This document shows positions 12,284-24,244 of a DNA stretch of 64,000 nucleotides, in pieces. The position numbers and the translations under genes are program-made. The notes beneath the pieces were generated by a model. The model saw only the letters and a list, made by a program, of their open reading frames with translations. It made no database searches and was not told where the DNA came from. Source of the stretch: Zanthoxylum bungeanum (taxonomy: Eukaryota; Streptophyta; Magnoliopsida; Sapindales; Rutaceae); NCBI GenBank assembly GCA_019454045.1, contig SKCR01018432.1, positions 62,001 through 126,000 on the forward strand. The letters are read 5' to 3'. How positions within the stretch are numbered: position 1 is the first letter of the stretch; each line of letters begins with the position of its first letter.

Positions 12284-12581
12284 GGTCACTGTACAAAATG
12301 CAAGATTTGAAGGTTTAAAATATTTTGCGCATGATCCTAATGCATATATATGAATGTGTATGTGTCTTATGAGTTTAGGTAGTTGAATAATCAATTTACA
12401 ATACAATTAGAGACCTAAGCTAAGACTTTACATAAATTCTTCAATATGCGCCGATCTTCACATTCTTCGCTCTTAACAACCGTTGTGCTTCGATATCTTT
12501 TTGTAATGTCTCGTTGTTGTGCGTCGAAGTCTTCAGTCATGTTGCATCATCAAAATCCATTACGCGATTGTGTTGCTAACA

Positions 12582-13057
12582 ATGACCATTGGATGACCGT
12601 TAAACATATCCTGAAGTATCTTAAGGGTACTAAGGATAAAATTTCTGATATATGGAGGAAATGAACTGCAGGTTAATGGGTATATGGATTCAGATTTCCA
12701 ATCTGACCCTGGTGATAGAAAGTCTACATCGGGATTCTTGTTTACCCTTAACGGAGGTGCAGTTAGTTGGAAAAGTTCCAAGCATGGGTCTACAGCTGAT
12801 TCCACCACAGAGGCAGAATATATTGCGGCTTCGGAAGCTGCAAAAGAAGTTGTTTGTGTTAGAAACTTTATCACATACTTGTGAGTTGTCCCAAGTATTG
12901 AGAATCTAATTTCGTTGTACTGTGATAATAATGGAGCCGTTTCACAAGCAAAGTAACCAAGGGCACATCAGAAATTGAAGCATGTGGAACGAAAGTATCA
13001 CATCATTCGAGAGATTTTGTCGATGGGTATGAGGTACAATCGATATTGGCACTAGAG
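12582..13057 (+). pseudogene. Copia E RNase H and C-terminal tail
   Basis: This is the continuation of copia E after insertion J. It shows HWMTVKHILKYLKGTKD near 12590, then GYMDSDFQSD near 12680 (first catalytic Asp) and RKSTSGFLFTLNGGAVSW. DSTTEAEYIAASEAAKE near 12795 carries the catalytic Glu, and LYCDNNGAVSQAK near 12915 carries an Asp. The end is KHVERKYHIIREIL near 12975. Frames shift near 12655 and a stop follows FITYL near 12884. Only the connection to the upstream reverse transcriptase is lost, through J. It ends at the polypurine tract. Confidence 0.88.
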
Positions 13058-13071
13058 AAAGTGGGAGATTT
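13058..13071 (+). promoter_or_regulatory. Polypurine tract of copia E
   Basis: AAAGTGGGAGATTT immediately precedes the LTR start TGTTAGGGTTGG. It marks the following LTR as the 3' LTR of E. Confidence 0.8.
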
Positions 13072-15446
13072 TGTTAGGGTTGGTGCTCCGATCGCCAATT
13101 TCTCTTGTATTTCCTTGTAAATACTTGTGTAAATATTTTATTAAGAATAAAATAAACAGTTTCTATAATATAATACATCTCTTCATATGGTAAGATGTAA
13201 TTGACCTTAGAATGATTAGTCATGATGCAGTTGCAAAAGCGTCGCAACTGACATTGAGTTGTATCATGACTTGTCATTCTTAGACTGTTCCTGGTCGAGG
13301 TTTATACTACTTGGTCAGAAAAGTAAACCCGTTGAGATTGGTACATGCCGTATACTGGAATATATGATTCCAATGATTTCTCAATGAATCATAAGTCTTG
13401 GAGACTCGTATAGACGTGTAGGTGTTTATAGCGGATAAACACTGAACGACTCACCGAAGATTCTTAATGGATGGTACACCAACATCAATAAGAATCTTCT
13501 CGGGTTGAGTAGCATTTGTGATTCTTCGACTTGAGATACCACTGTGGGCACATGAGACATCCTCCACACTTAGATGACAGTCACATCATCGATCTATTAA
13601 GATCAGACCTCCGTATGTTCGTTGAGTGTGGACAGATCCTCATAGTGTCCTATGTGTGTCAAGATAGGATCCGTCAGTTCTGTGTACGGAGCATAGGTAG
13701 TCCATAAATGATTAGCAATCAGATAAAAACCAGGGGCCCGTGGTACACTTTAGAAGTAAGTTCTAAGTATTCTTTTAGAGAATGCTAATAGAGACGTCGA
13801 CGAGATTGTTCCTATATAGATTGGACGTTTACATTTATATCTCTCGGATATATCCAGATACATGTGACGGAGGAATTAAACATATGCCACGACCTCGACG
13901 TGTATGATTCGACAAGTTTATCCGTGGTCGTCATAATTTATGGGTGGGTAAATTATGGATACGAAATTGGATTTCACGACGGATATGCCTGAATCTAAAA
14001 AGTCTCACTAGTGAAATATACTCGTAGAGAATTAGGGCAACTATTATGAATAATACTGATTATTTATAAGTCATTTAATGGTTAAACGAAAAATACATGC
14101 AAATAGACCTAATGGTCATTAATGTGTGTTTGTATTAAATGAATGCTTTTATTAAATACACATTAATTAATTGTCAAATTATGATATTTGACATATATCA
14201 TAAATATATATGTATTTGAATATTTAAAGTAAATATAATACATATATTTAAAATATTTATATTTAAATAATTATTTAATTATTTAATTGTTAAATAATTA
14301 AAGTAATTAAAAATATAAATATCTTTAGTTATGATATTTTTAGGAGATGACTTTAGTTGCTTTATTTGACTTGTTGAATATCATTAAATGTTATAATAAT
14401 CATATACACAAGTTGATTAATTAATTAATTGAAACAAAAAAAATATCTATATATTTATTTTTTCTTCCCAAAATTTCGGCCAAGGGCTAAATGGGGGAGT
14501 ATAAATTATTTTGTTTCTTTTTCATTCATTTAGGTTAAGCCACCAAATATTACAAAGTGAATTTTGAGAGAAAGTTTGGAGATCAAAAGAAAAGCTTGGA
14601 TTTTTGTAAGTTTTTCATAAACATTTTCAATTAGAAAATTATTTCTATGATACTAGGCTTCAACATGTGCTGCTTAGTTTCTTCTCTAATCTTTAAGTTT
14701 GTAATTAGTTGGTTGGAAACTTGTTTGAAAGATTCTTGCATGTTTGTTTAACAAAGAAAGTATGAAATTAGTTCATTAGCTATCTTTTGATTATTTGATA
14801 ATCATGTTACCATTCTAGAGTTTCTAAGCCACTCATTGATGACCTAGAATTTTTCTTGATTTGTTTCATGGTGGTGAGACTTGTTTGGTGTGATAAAGAT
14901 TGAATTAAAGTGTTGGATTTAATTGATTTGGTGTAATTTGTCAATTTAAAGAAATTATAAAATTATGGTTCTTAACCCTTTCCAAATTTGGGGGTTTTTA
15001 TATATGTGATATATTATGGTGTGTATATGATGCATATTAATTTTTAGGTTGATTGGATTTGATCTTGACATGTTTTGAATAAAAATGGACTACATTGCAA
15101 AAACTGAAAATTAAGAGGCTGTTCGACAATTTTAAAAAATTTATGGATTTTATTGTAATTTACTTTTTGATGTGTTGGACATGTTAGAAATCATTTTAGA
15201 ATTGATTTAGAATCATCCAAAATTGTATTTGACAATTTGAGGACTAAAATGAACAAAATATAAAGTTTAGGGGTCAAATGGTAATTTTCAAGAAATATGA
15301 TTTCTTGGTTAAATTTTCTGTTTTTAAATATTGGGTAATTAAATAAATAAGTTTAATTAATTGATCCAAGAAAATTATAGAAATCGGAAAATTTTGATTT
15401 TCTTCATCCTGCTGTGTTACCGGATATTCCCCATAAAACCCCTACA
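13072..15446 (+). mobile_element. Complete family-F LTR shared by elements E and G
   Basis: It starts TGTTAGGGTTGGTGCTCC and ends AAAACCCCTACA, 2375 bp. A polypurine tract lies directly before it and a primer-binding site lies 3 bp after it. It therefore serves as 3' LTR of element E and as 5' LTR of element G. This is the most complete F LTR in the window and the reference for the fragments at 6374-7057 and 32702-34708. Confidence 0.9.
14500..14506 (+). promoter_or_regulatory. Probable TATA box of the F LTR
   Basis: TATAAAT follows GGGGGAG and is conserved at the same place in the third F LTR (33753). A typical U3 position. Transcription start is not determined. Confidence 0.6.
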
Positions 15447-15449
15447 AAA

Positions 15450-15461
15450 TGGTATCAGAGC
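15450..15461 (+). promoter_or_regulatory. Primer-binding site of copia G
   Basis: TGGTATCAGAGC is complementary to the 3' end of plant initiator methionine tRNA. It sits 3 bp after the LTR end. Confidence 0.95.
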
Positions 15462-15824
15462 GAGTCTGATTCTGGACACCCGATATGATTATGCCTTTAA
15501 ATACAATGTTTAATTTAATCTTTATTTTATGCATGCATGTGTGTTATTTATTTTGCTTAAATAAAGTAAAAGCATCTTTTGCGAAAAATCCCTAATTAAT
15601 AAGGTTTTATGTTAATTATGTATTTGATGCATGTTACATGGTCTGTCTTGTTAATACGATTTATGAATATCTTTTCTATGACTACATCCGAGAACGTGCC
15701 AAAGCTGTGAGGGTGTAGCCGATAGAAATTTGTTTATGCCGGATGTATATAAGATACAAGATAAATTCAAGCAAAAACGGAATCCTGAACGTGCCAAAGC
15801 TGTTAGGGTTACGCAAGTAGCTTG
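15462..15824 (+). mobile_element. 5' leader of copia G
   Basis: Untranslated leader between the primer site and a deletion junction. It contains GAACGTGCCAAAGCTGTGAG at 15692 and its near copy GAACGTGCCAAAGCTGTTAG at 15787. At about 15824 it jumps directly into the reverse-transcriptase coding sequence. Gag, protease, integrase and the start of reverse transcriptase are therefore missing. Confidence 0.75.
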
Positions 15825-16510
15825 AGTCTATTAGGATTTTTCTTTTTATAGCTGCTTATCAGGATTACGAGATGTGGCAAATGGATGTCAAGAAAGCTTT
15901 TCTTAATGGATTTCTTGATGAAGAAATCTATATGGAACAGCTGGAGGATTTTGGGTCCAGCGAGAACTCGGGTATGGTATGTAAGCTTAAGAAGTCCATT
16001 TATAGACTTAAATAAGCTTCATGAAGTTGGATTCTTTGATTCGACGAGATTAATAGATTATCTGGTTTTCTCAAGAATTCGGAAGAATCATGTGTGTATC
16101 AGAAGGCCAGTGGGTGCATGGTGGTTTTTTTAGTCCTCTATGTTGATGACATCCTAATCATTGGGAATGATATAGGGATGATGCAAGGCGTCAAAGCTTA
16201 CCTCTATAAGAATTTCTCCATGAAGGACCTGAGGGAAGCTTCATATGTTTTTGGCATAAAACTCTATAGAGATAGAGAAACAAAGCTGATTGGTTTATCC
16301 CAATCAACGTACATAGATAAGATCTTAGAACGGTACAATTTTAGTAACTGTAAGACATCAAATATACTGTTCAGACATGAGATTCATCTTTCGAAGAAGA
16401 TGTGTCCGCAAACAGAAGATGAGAATGTTAGAATGTCTAATTAACCTTATACTTCATGTTTTGTTAGCATAATGTATGCCATGTTATGTACTATGACTAA
16501 TATCAGTTTA
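15825..16510 (+). pseudogene. Copia G reverse transcriptase fragment
   Basis: This is a paralogue of copia E. It begins at the SIRI..IAAYQDYEMWQMDVKK region, continues KAFLNGFLDEEIYMEQ (15895-15945), then KLKKSIY near 15985 and VFLVLYVDDILIIGND (YVDD near 16140). LGIKLYRDRE-like and GLSQSTYIDKILERYN follow near 16290. MYAMLCT near 16470 is the last motif before the gypsy block at 16511. In-frame stops lie after SIYRLK and after RMSN (16441). RNase H, the polypurine tract and the first 0.9 kb of the 3' LTR are absent. This copy keeps the order that is inverted in E. Confidence 0.88.
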
Positions 16511-18930
16511 TGTAACATCCCCAATCCGGGAGATGCTACCGGCGGGGAATAGGACATACTATTCCCCTGAGCCTCTAACTCTTCAACCATAAACAATTAC
16601 TAATACTTTTTACTCTTAATTAGATATCTTATGCGTGGGACCGTAGTCCAATCTCAATAACTTATCATACAGACTCAACATCTGTAACTGTAAACTTAAT
16701 AAGACACTTTTACAATGACTATCTCAAAACCAAAGACTAATACATAACTTTTTATTGACTCTGACCGGACTCTCACTCTTTCTGACTTGAACTGATGGAC
16801 TCCATACCCTAGTGACTGCATCAGTATCTGTCTTCCCCAGCTCATCCTCCAAAAATACCTGCAAGAATAAGGAAACTGAGAGTGGGGGGTTAGATCGTTG
16901 TACGATCTAAATGAGTGGAAGAAAAACTAAAATACTGTTATAAAAACATTTGGTTCTAAAACCAAAAAAATTCAAGAAATGGCTTTATAAGAAAACACTT
17001 CATCTGTCTGAAAACTCTAAGCTACTTTCTGAAAAATCTCGTCATCTGAACTTTTTTTTTGGAAAGCTTAACTAAAATTCACTTTTGAAAGTCTAGTTCT
17101 GTAAACCTATATCTGAAAAATTATTTTCTGAAAATCGGATCTCTGAAAAACTGTTTTCTGAAAACTCGACATCTGAAAACTGATATGTTCTAAAACACTT
17201 GACGTATGGGGGCATTACGTATCGTCGTCCCCTCATACGCCTAACTAGAGCCAAGAGTGCAAATCCATGACTTTGGGGCATTACGTATCGCTGTCCCCCA
17301 AAGCATGCCACTATTATCCTTGAAACTAGTGGTCTTGAGGCGTTACGTATCGTCGTCCCCCAAGCCACTGAACTAGAACTGGGGGTATGGATCTATGCTA
17401 CCCTCCAAGCTCTGAAGCTAGGATCTAGGGGCATCTGTCATCCCTAGTCCTGAACTAGGATCTTGGGGCATTACATATCGCCGTCCCCTCAGTCATCTAC
17501 ATGTGCACATGTGATATCCGTTAATTCTATGTCTGTATCAAGTTGCATACGGAGGTGGGTTTTTCCCCCATGCCTCGAAAAACATAAATCTCATGTTTGA
17601 AAATATTTCTATCTCAAGCATAACTTAAACATAAACTTTCATGTAACAATAGTAACAAAAATCGTCAAACGCCTTAAAGCATAAAAATAAGTCTGATACG
17701 AAAAATAACGAATTGAAAGTCAGTTTAAAATGAGAGTGTCCACTCATAGGTTTGGAGTTCTGCTAACATAACGTCGCTTCGCCGAAAGATTTTGTGGTTC
17801 CTACAATAACCCCTAATTGATAACTCTGATTAGAGAATAAATCGTGGAGTGCATTATGGAATTAAACTAAATCTGTCGATTTAAATGCTCGCTTATCGCT
17901 TTAAGGCATAACATACTTATATTATGGTGTATTGTATATAAACAAGTCGATACGAGACCCTTAGGGTGGCCTCTAACATGCTAGTGTGAAATGGGGATGA
18001 GACAAAATTAATTTTGGGAAGTTCTGGTGTGCGCGTCACGATGCAGGGTCTTACGCGTCGCGACGCGGACCAAACCAGAAACGAGTTCCTCCATAATTCC
18101 AATTCACGTTACGACGCGATAGATCCATAAATAATTATTCACCAATTTCCCAGTACGCGTCGTGACACAGGTCTCTGCGCGTCGCGATGCATGCCTATTT
18201 TCCAGAATTCTGCACTTGCTTCATCAAGTCTAACTTACCCAAATGCATCTCTAACACTTCCATACTAAAACGAAATACTCAAAACGTCATAATGCTCTAA
18301 CCTCACACATTTTAAATCAAGTTAACACCTTCCAGCACTTCAATAATCTCATCATTCTTATTCTTAGCTTTAACCCTTAAGATTTCTCTAACTTGGGTAC
18401 TCTATGCTACAACCAATTTCTTTACTTATACATCATCATCAAGCAATCTCTAACATGCCAATAGCCGTCTTTTATCATCATTCTTTCAAAATCTAAACAA
18501 CCAAATTTTGGGTCAAGTTTCTTTGCTGTTAGTGTCTCTAAGACTTGCCCAAAGATCTCTAAACATTGATTCATGTGTGAATATATCAAAAAAGTTTGCG
18601 GAAAAAACTTACATTGATCGGTTGTAGTTCAAAACTTTTCATCTGATGTGGAAGCTCCAAGCTTGGTGTTGAATTCCAAACTCAAGGGTGAGTTTCCCTA
18701 TCACCTTTCTTTGACTCTCAAAGGGCTAGCAATGATGATTTTTGAAGCAAAAAATCAATGGAGAGAGAGAGAGCCAACCTCACGGCAATGGAGGATTTTG
18801 GAGGAAAGAGAGAGTTGTCAATAGTAGTTCACTTGGTTGGTTTTGTTGTAATAAATCCAATTTACTTTTTCAACAACTTACATCACAAATGGACTTGGTT
18901 AGTGTGTTGCTAAGATGAACTCTCGTCGAG
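16511..18930 (-). mobile_element. 3' LTR of gypsy element M (minus strand)
   Basis: The left edge TGTAACATCCCCAATCCGGG is the reverse complement of an LTR end (..GATGTTACA). The sequence is repeated at 19893-21556 in the same orientation and, reverse complemented, matches the end of the plus-strand LTR at 30091-32701. The part that aligns with L (R/U5, about 1.5 kb) includes the repeated GGGGCATTACGTATCG words and the CGTCGCGACGC words. The U3 side, near 18540-18930, differs from L. The inner limit is uncertain because no polypurine tract is recognisable. Confidence 0.75.
17211..17487 (-). repeat. Four GGGGCGTTACGTATCGCCGTCCCC-type imperfect palindromes in LTR M (3')
   Basis: Copies lie near 17211, 17276, 17337 and 17464, each an imperfect inverted repeat around TACGTA with GGGG and CCCC arms. 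The intervals between them are unrelated or weakly related. Homologous arrays lie in the other LTRs of this family, at 20588 and 31762. Confidence 0.85.
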
Positions 18931-19876
18931 CTTCTTACGGTCACTTATATCTATGCTAATAGGAATTAGGCAAACATCTTATGTCTTGATAGGTTTCGGT
19001 ATCCTTATTCTGGTACTTTGTGTTTTAATAGGGTTTATTTCTCATGTTAGGTATGTATGAGGTAGGCTCTATCAGGACGGCTTCTTTAACTGTTATGACT
19101 AAGAGGTTGTAAACTAGATAGTTTATGGTCTTGTCTCCATCAGATTGCTTGAAATAAGGTAACTAATCGTTCCGATTTATGACATTTATTTACGTGCTTG
19201 TGGGCCTGGGTCTGGGTTTGGGGATCTGGAGTTCTCTAGGTCCTTTTTGGCATCTCTCGTCTGTGGAAATTCTCTAGGCTAGTCTCGATCTCTTGCTTCT
19301 TTTATCTTTCTGTCTATTCCTCGTTACTTGGGGAATTCGCAGTCTATATAAGGCACTCGAGGCTCTTAAATCTATTTGAAAGAAATTTTCGATGAGGGAA
19401 GGAATCTTACAACTACTAGGCACTTTAATACTTGCTCGGGCTCTTTCTATTCTCTTTACTACTATAGGTTCTAATACTTCTTTATCGATCTGATTCTGTA
19501 TCTCTATCTCTTCTTACTCTGGTTGCTTAAACATCATTTACTTCTTCCCTTACTTTTCTTCTAGTTTTCTTTTCCCACTCATTTGGGTAATGTTTCTTAT
19601 ATTTTTACTATCTGATTCATAACATCGTTTGTACTTCTGGTAATAGGTTGAATAAATTCCAGAAGATTCCTAACTAGGATATAAAGTATAATTTTTCTTG
19701 TAAGGAATATTATTCAAATGATCTAGGAAAGCTTACTAACCTGTCTGTGGAACTTGAGGACATACTCGAGAATCAGATACTGGAGAGGTAGTGCCTCGCA
19801 TACGAGTATCTCGGACATACTGTGTATTCCAAACCCCAACACTCTGCCCACTGCAGTCACTGACTCCTTAGACCAT
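18931..19876 (-). mobile_element. Remnant interior of gypsy element M
   Basis: Only about 0.95 kb separates the two M LTRs. I find no gag zinc knuckle, no YVDD-like box and no integrase motif on either strand. The adjacent primer site at 19877 shows that this is the true 5' start of the interior (reading on minus). The element is either an internal-deletion derivative or a non-autonomous form. Confidence 0.6.
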
Positions 19877-19888
19877 GCTATGATACCA
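19877..19888 (-). promoter_or_regulatory. Primer-binding site of element M
   Basis: On the minus strand it reads TGGTATCATAGC, one mismatch from the initiator-methionine site TGGTATCAGAGC. It lies 4 bp inside the LTR end at 19893. Confidence 0.85.
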
Positions 19889-19892
19889 TCTT

Positions 19893-21556
19893 TGTAACAT
19901 CTCAAATCCAAGAGATGCTACCAGCAGGGAATAGGCCGTACTATTCCCCTGAGCCTCTAACTCTTCAACCATAAACAATTTCTAATACTATTTACTCTTA
20001 ATTAGATATCTTATGTGTGAGACCGTTGTCCAAGCTCAATAACTTATCATACAAACTCAACATCTGTAACTGTAAACTTAATAACACACTTTTACAATGA
20101 CTATCTCAAAACCAAAGACTAATACATAACTTTTACTTGACTTTGACTGGACTCTCACTCTTTATGACTTGAACTGATGGACTCGATACCCTAGTGACTG
20201 CATCAGTATCCGTCCTCCCGAGATCGTCCTCGAGAATACCTGTAAGAACAAGGAAACTGTGAGTGAGGGGTTAGATCGTTGTACGATCTAAGTGAGTGGA
20301 CGAAAAACTAAAATACTGTTATAAAAATATTTGGTTCTAAAACCAAAAAATTCAAGAAATGGCTTTATAAGAAAACTATTTTTCTGTCTGAAAACTCTGA
20401 GTTACTTTTTGAAAAATCTCGTCGTCTGAACTTTTTTCTGTAAAGCTTAACTAAAATTCACTTTTGAATGTCTAGTTCTGAAAACCTATATCTGAAAAAA
20501 TATTTTTTGAAAATCGGAACTTTGAAAAATGTTTTATGAAAACTCGAGATCTGAAAACTGATCTGTCTCTGAAAAACTTGACGTATGGGGACGTTACGTA
20601 TCGCCGTCCCCATATACGCCTAACTAGATCCAGGAGTGCAAATCCATGACTTTAGGGCATTACGTATCGCCGTCCCCCAAGCCACTGAACTAGAACTGAG
20701 GGTACAGATCTATACTACCCTCCAAGCTCTGAAGCTAGGATCTAGGGGCATCTGTCATCTCTAGTCATGAACTAGGGGATCTGGGGGAGTTACGTATCGT
20801 TGTCCCCTCAGTCCTCTACATGTGCACATGTGCTGTCCGTCAATTCCATGTCTGTATAAAGTTGCATACTGAGGTGGGTTTCCCCCCATGCCTCGAAAAA
20901 TATAAATATCATGTTTGAAAACATTTCTATCTCAAGCATAACTTAAACATAAACTTTCATGTAACAACAGTAACAAAAATCGTCTAACGCCCTAAAGCGT
21001 AAAAATAAGTCTGATACGAAAAATAAAGAATTGAAAGTCAGCTTAAAAAGAGAGTGTCCACTCAAAGGTTTGGAGTTCCTCTAACATGATGTCGCTACAC
21101 CGAAAAGTTTTGTGGTTCCTGCGATAACCCCTAATTGATAACTCTGATTAGAGAATAAATCGTGGAGTGCATTATGGAATTAAACTAAATCTGTCGATTT
21201 AAATGCTAGCTTATTGCTTTCAGGCATAACATACTTATATTATAGTGTATTGTATATAAACAAGTCGATACGAGACCCTTAGGGTGGCCTCTAACATGCT
21301 AGTGTGAAATGGGGATGAGACAAAATTAATTTTGGGAAGTTTTGGTGTGTGCGTCGCGACGCAGGGTCTTACACATTGAAATACAGACCAAACCAGAAAC
21401 GAGTTCCTCCACAATTCCAATTAACATCGCGACGTGATCGATCCAGAAATAATTATTCACCAATTTCCCAGTACGCGTCATGACACAGGTCTCTGCGCGT
21501 CGCGATGCGTGCCTATTTTTCAAAATTCTGCACGTGCTTCATTAAGTCTAACTTAC
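19893..21556 (-). mobile_element. Truncated 5' LTR of gypsy element M
   Basis: Direct copy of 16511-18240: the same TGTAACATC edge, the same palindrome array and the same CGTCGCGACGC words. It breaks off at AAGTCTAACTTACT (about 21556), where the sister LTR continues into CCAAATGCATCTC and the Tat/Ogre-like LTR H begins. The 5' third of this LTR is therefore missing. Confidence 0.8.
20588..20806 (-). repeat. TACGTA palindrome array in LTR M (5')
   Basis: Copies lie near 20588, 20655 and 20781. One copy present in the sister LTR is missing here, so copy number varies between the two LTRs of one element. Confidence 0.8.
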
Positions 21557-21880
21557 TACAGACACTGTATTTTTACATGAAGCCCAATGATGAGCCTCGT
21601 ATGGAGGCATTACCCGATAAGTCGCGGAAGTCGCGGGAAATGAACGTCGAAAGGGAAAATTCAAAAATCAATACCTTGCCAGATTTCATTCGTTTTCTTA
21701 GCTTCGGGTTCGCTCGTTGGATCTCTGTTTTAAAATTCATCCTAAGCCCACACACTACCAACCACACGCCCAAGCCCACCAACTAGCCATCCTACACGCC
21801 CATAAACCTCCAAGCCTATTAAATCACATCCAAAAATATTCAAACACATTAAACACATGTTAAAATCCAATCAAATCTCA

Positions 21881-22045
21881 TTCCTAAATTAAATAAAATC
21901 AAATCAAATCTCATAAATCACCTTCCTAATTAAATTAAATCACATACCTAAACTAAATAAAATCAAATCAAATAAATCACCTTCCTAATTAAATTAAATC
22001 ACATGCCTAAAATCAAATCAAATCCCACAAATTACCTTCCTAAAG
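21881..22045 (+). repeat. AT-rich tandem repeat in LTR H
   Basis: About two and a half copies of a unit containing AAATCACCTTCCTAATTAAA, followed by ACATACCTAAA and runs of AAATC. Confidence 0.8.
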
Positions 22046-22141
22046 TGAATAGATTCTTTCCTCATGACACACTAATTAGAGATACCCCCATAATTACATG
22101 ATTCATTCCCTTCCCGTACAAGGAAAACCCTAACCCTCTCC

Positions 22142-22148
22142 TATAAAA
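22142..22148 (+). promoter_or_regulatory. Probable TATA box of LTR H
   Basis: TATAAAA in the context CCTCTCCTATAAAAAGACAC, about 0.6 kb into the LTR. A plausible U3 promoter; no transcript evidence. Confidence 0.6.
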
Positions 22149-24226
22149 AGACACCCAAACCAAACCCTTTCTTCCCCTAGAGCTCAATGACGAAAAAAAC
22201 ACTAAAAGAAAGAAACCCTTAGACTCTCTCGGCAAAACAAACCCTAAAAATCTTCCTACGTCTCTCCCTTCCTCTCTCACATTCGGCTCTCTCCTTGACT
22301 GCATCTCTCTCTCTCTCGGCCACACACATTGCCGACAAAACGCACATCCCTTCACTACTCAAAACAACTCCACGCAGCCCCTCCTTAACACACACTGAAA
22401 CTCACAAACAGAAAACCCTAAAACGACAGCCCCCTCCATTCTGAACCATTCAACAGCCACCAGTCTTATTCACCACAAACAACAAAACCAAAGACTACTC
22501 AGAACTCTCTCTCTCTCACGCCCTATCTCTCTCTCTAAAAAATTTCACACAGTGACTAAACCCTAAGAGCTCACCATTCACGGCAATTGACCACAAGAAA
22601 ACCCTAATCCTCACGCCACTCCTTCTCTCTCCCATCTCTCTCTATTCCACTCACTTGGGCTCAACATACTAGGAAACCCTAAACAACTCTCTCTCTCTCT
22701 CTCTCACGCTTCTCCCTCTCTCACGTCCCTAAGCAGCCAACAAACCCTAAAAACTCATCTCCTTCACGGCAGCCCATCTCTCTCTTCATCTCTCACACAC
22801 CACAAGTTTATATGGCTAACCTTCATCATTCTCTTCTCGTCAACCGAAAAGAAACAAACACCCAAAAGACCTTGAACACTTACACAACTCTTGGCTCTTA
22901 TCATTCAACATATAGACCTTGCATTTCACGCAGCCAACAAACAGCCCTCACTCACCGACAATTCAACAACAAACCCTAAGGCTAACAGATTCACTCGGCA
23001 ACCAAGCCACACACGACTTCAACCCAGCCTACCTTCTTATCTCTCAACAAATATAAAGGAACCCTAAACATAACCCTTCAACCAGCCACTCAGGCGAGAC
23101 ACACTGTTGAAGACATAAAGACTCATGCGACAAGATCAAAAAAGAAACCTAAACTCCTCTTCACCCTTAGACGCAACCCACCAACCGAGCAAACATCAAA
23201 GAACAAACAGATAAACCCTTCAAAGCTGCCCTCCACGTGAAGACGAAACCCACCAAGTGAGTAATAAAACTTAAACCTATCTTTTCATGCAATAAGTACC
23301 CCATTGGACGTGCAGCAACCACGTGAGGCCGAACAACACATTCTCACCCTAAACTGAACACACCGACACACCCTGTCAACACATACGTCCCCTAAGCTAA
23401 TAAAACGTACAAAAAAAACCAACAAGCACCCCCTATAACCGAACCAAATAGCCTGAAAAACATCATCAAAACACCATAAAAACAGTCCCAAATCACCGCA
23501 AACTGCACCCTGAAAACAGCGACCAATAACAGTAGCAAAAATAGAGAAAACAACGAGCAGAAACAGCAAATGAAAATAGAGAAAACAACGAGCGAAAATA
23601 GCGAGTGAAAACAGAGAAAACAACAAGCCAGTGAAAATAGCGGAAATGCTAACCCTTCCGGCGACGTCCCAACGCACTCCCGAGAAACGACTTAAAAGGT
23701 AAGACCTGAGGGCACCCTTTGTTATATTTTATTTTGTCGTCCTGGAAACGGCATGCTTGGTTGGACGTGGAATACGTCCAACCGGGCGTGCGAAGTCCTA
23801 CATTGAAAACGGCCAAATTATTTGGTCACATATTTAATTTTCCGCATTTATTTCCGTTTATTGTTGTTTTATTATTCCACATTTATCATTTTGATATGTT
23901 CATGAGATTACGTGCTCGCTTTTATTTTGTTTATTCCAATGTGTGAAAACTTAGATATTAGTTAATCTTGCATGTGTATGTTGTGTAGACTTGGTTAGAC
24001 TATTGCATAAATCCGTTCATTACAAGTGACATAAGTAAGGGACCATTCCGAACCCAATGGTTTGAGGTCTTCCCTTGCGAGGGGTGAGTGTGGCCTTAAC
24101 TCATTTCCCAGTTCACGTTGGGTGGCGACTCCATTATTCTCCTGTTTAGTCCCCCGTGGGCTACTCCGTACTCCCGACCGGGTCGCGAGCCTGGAATAGT
24201 GTCACCGATTTCTGTGTCCTACAGTC

Positions 24227-24244
24227 TGGCGACTCCACTGGGGA
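24227..24244 (+). promoter_or_regulatory. Primer-binding site of element H
   Basis: TGGCGACTCCACTGGGGA lies 3 bp after the LTR end. This is the site type I know from Tat/Ogre gypsy elements, attributed to an arginine tRNA. The family assignment rests mainly on it. Confidence 0.85.

Larger units (their letters stand above)
9005..12581. mobile_element. Insertion J: LTR-like element splitting copia E
   Basis: J begins TGAAATTCCCTACAAGCACT and ends TGTGTTGCTAACA, so it has the TG..CA ends of an LTR. It is flanked by ATGAC on both sides (9000-9004 and 12582-12586). Removing it rejoins the copia E reading frame (SNPG-DHW block). Without the nested solo LTR and its target duplication it is about 1.6 kb, the size of a solo LTR. 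It carries no coding region that I recognise. It holds the GAAGAAGGGGGTGAATTGGG segment near 9047 and two tandem-repeat fields. Superfamily is not determined; a solo LTR of an unrepresented element is the simplest reading. Confidence 0.75.
21557..24223 (+). mobile_element. 5' LTR of Tat/Ogre-like gypsy element H
   Basis: It runs from about TACAGACACTGTATTTTTAC to GTGTCCTACA, roughly 2.67 kb, and is followed by the primer site. It contains AT-rich repeats near the start, a TATA box at 22142, long CT-rich tracts and many CCCTAAA and CTCTCTC words. A purine-rich stretch near 23541-23640 repeats AGAGAAAACAACGAGC. The R/U5 part TTGCGAGGGGTGAGTGTG (24074) is also present in minus-strand LTR N. The start is inferred by resemblance to Tat/Ogre LTR starts, because no second copy is in the window. 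Confidence 0.7.

Noticed and set aside
17093..17368. 91-codon minus frame with repeated RYVMP and FSE.. words
   Set aside because: Product of the palindrome array and CTGAAAA repeats of LTR M.
23285..23677. 130-codon hydrophobic frame on minus in LTR H
   Set aside because: It lies in the LTR over an A-rich purine repeat whose complement codes for Phe, Leu and Ser. No family resemblance, no gene context.
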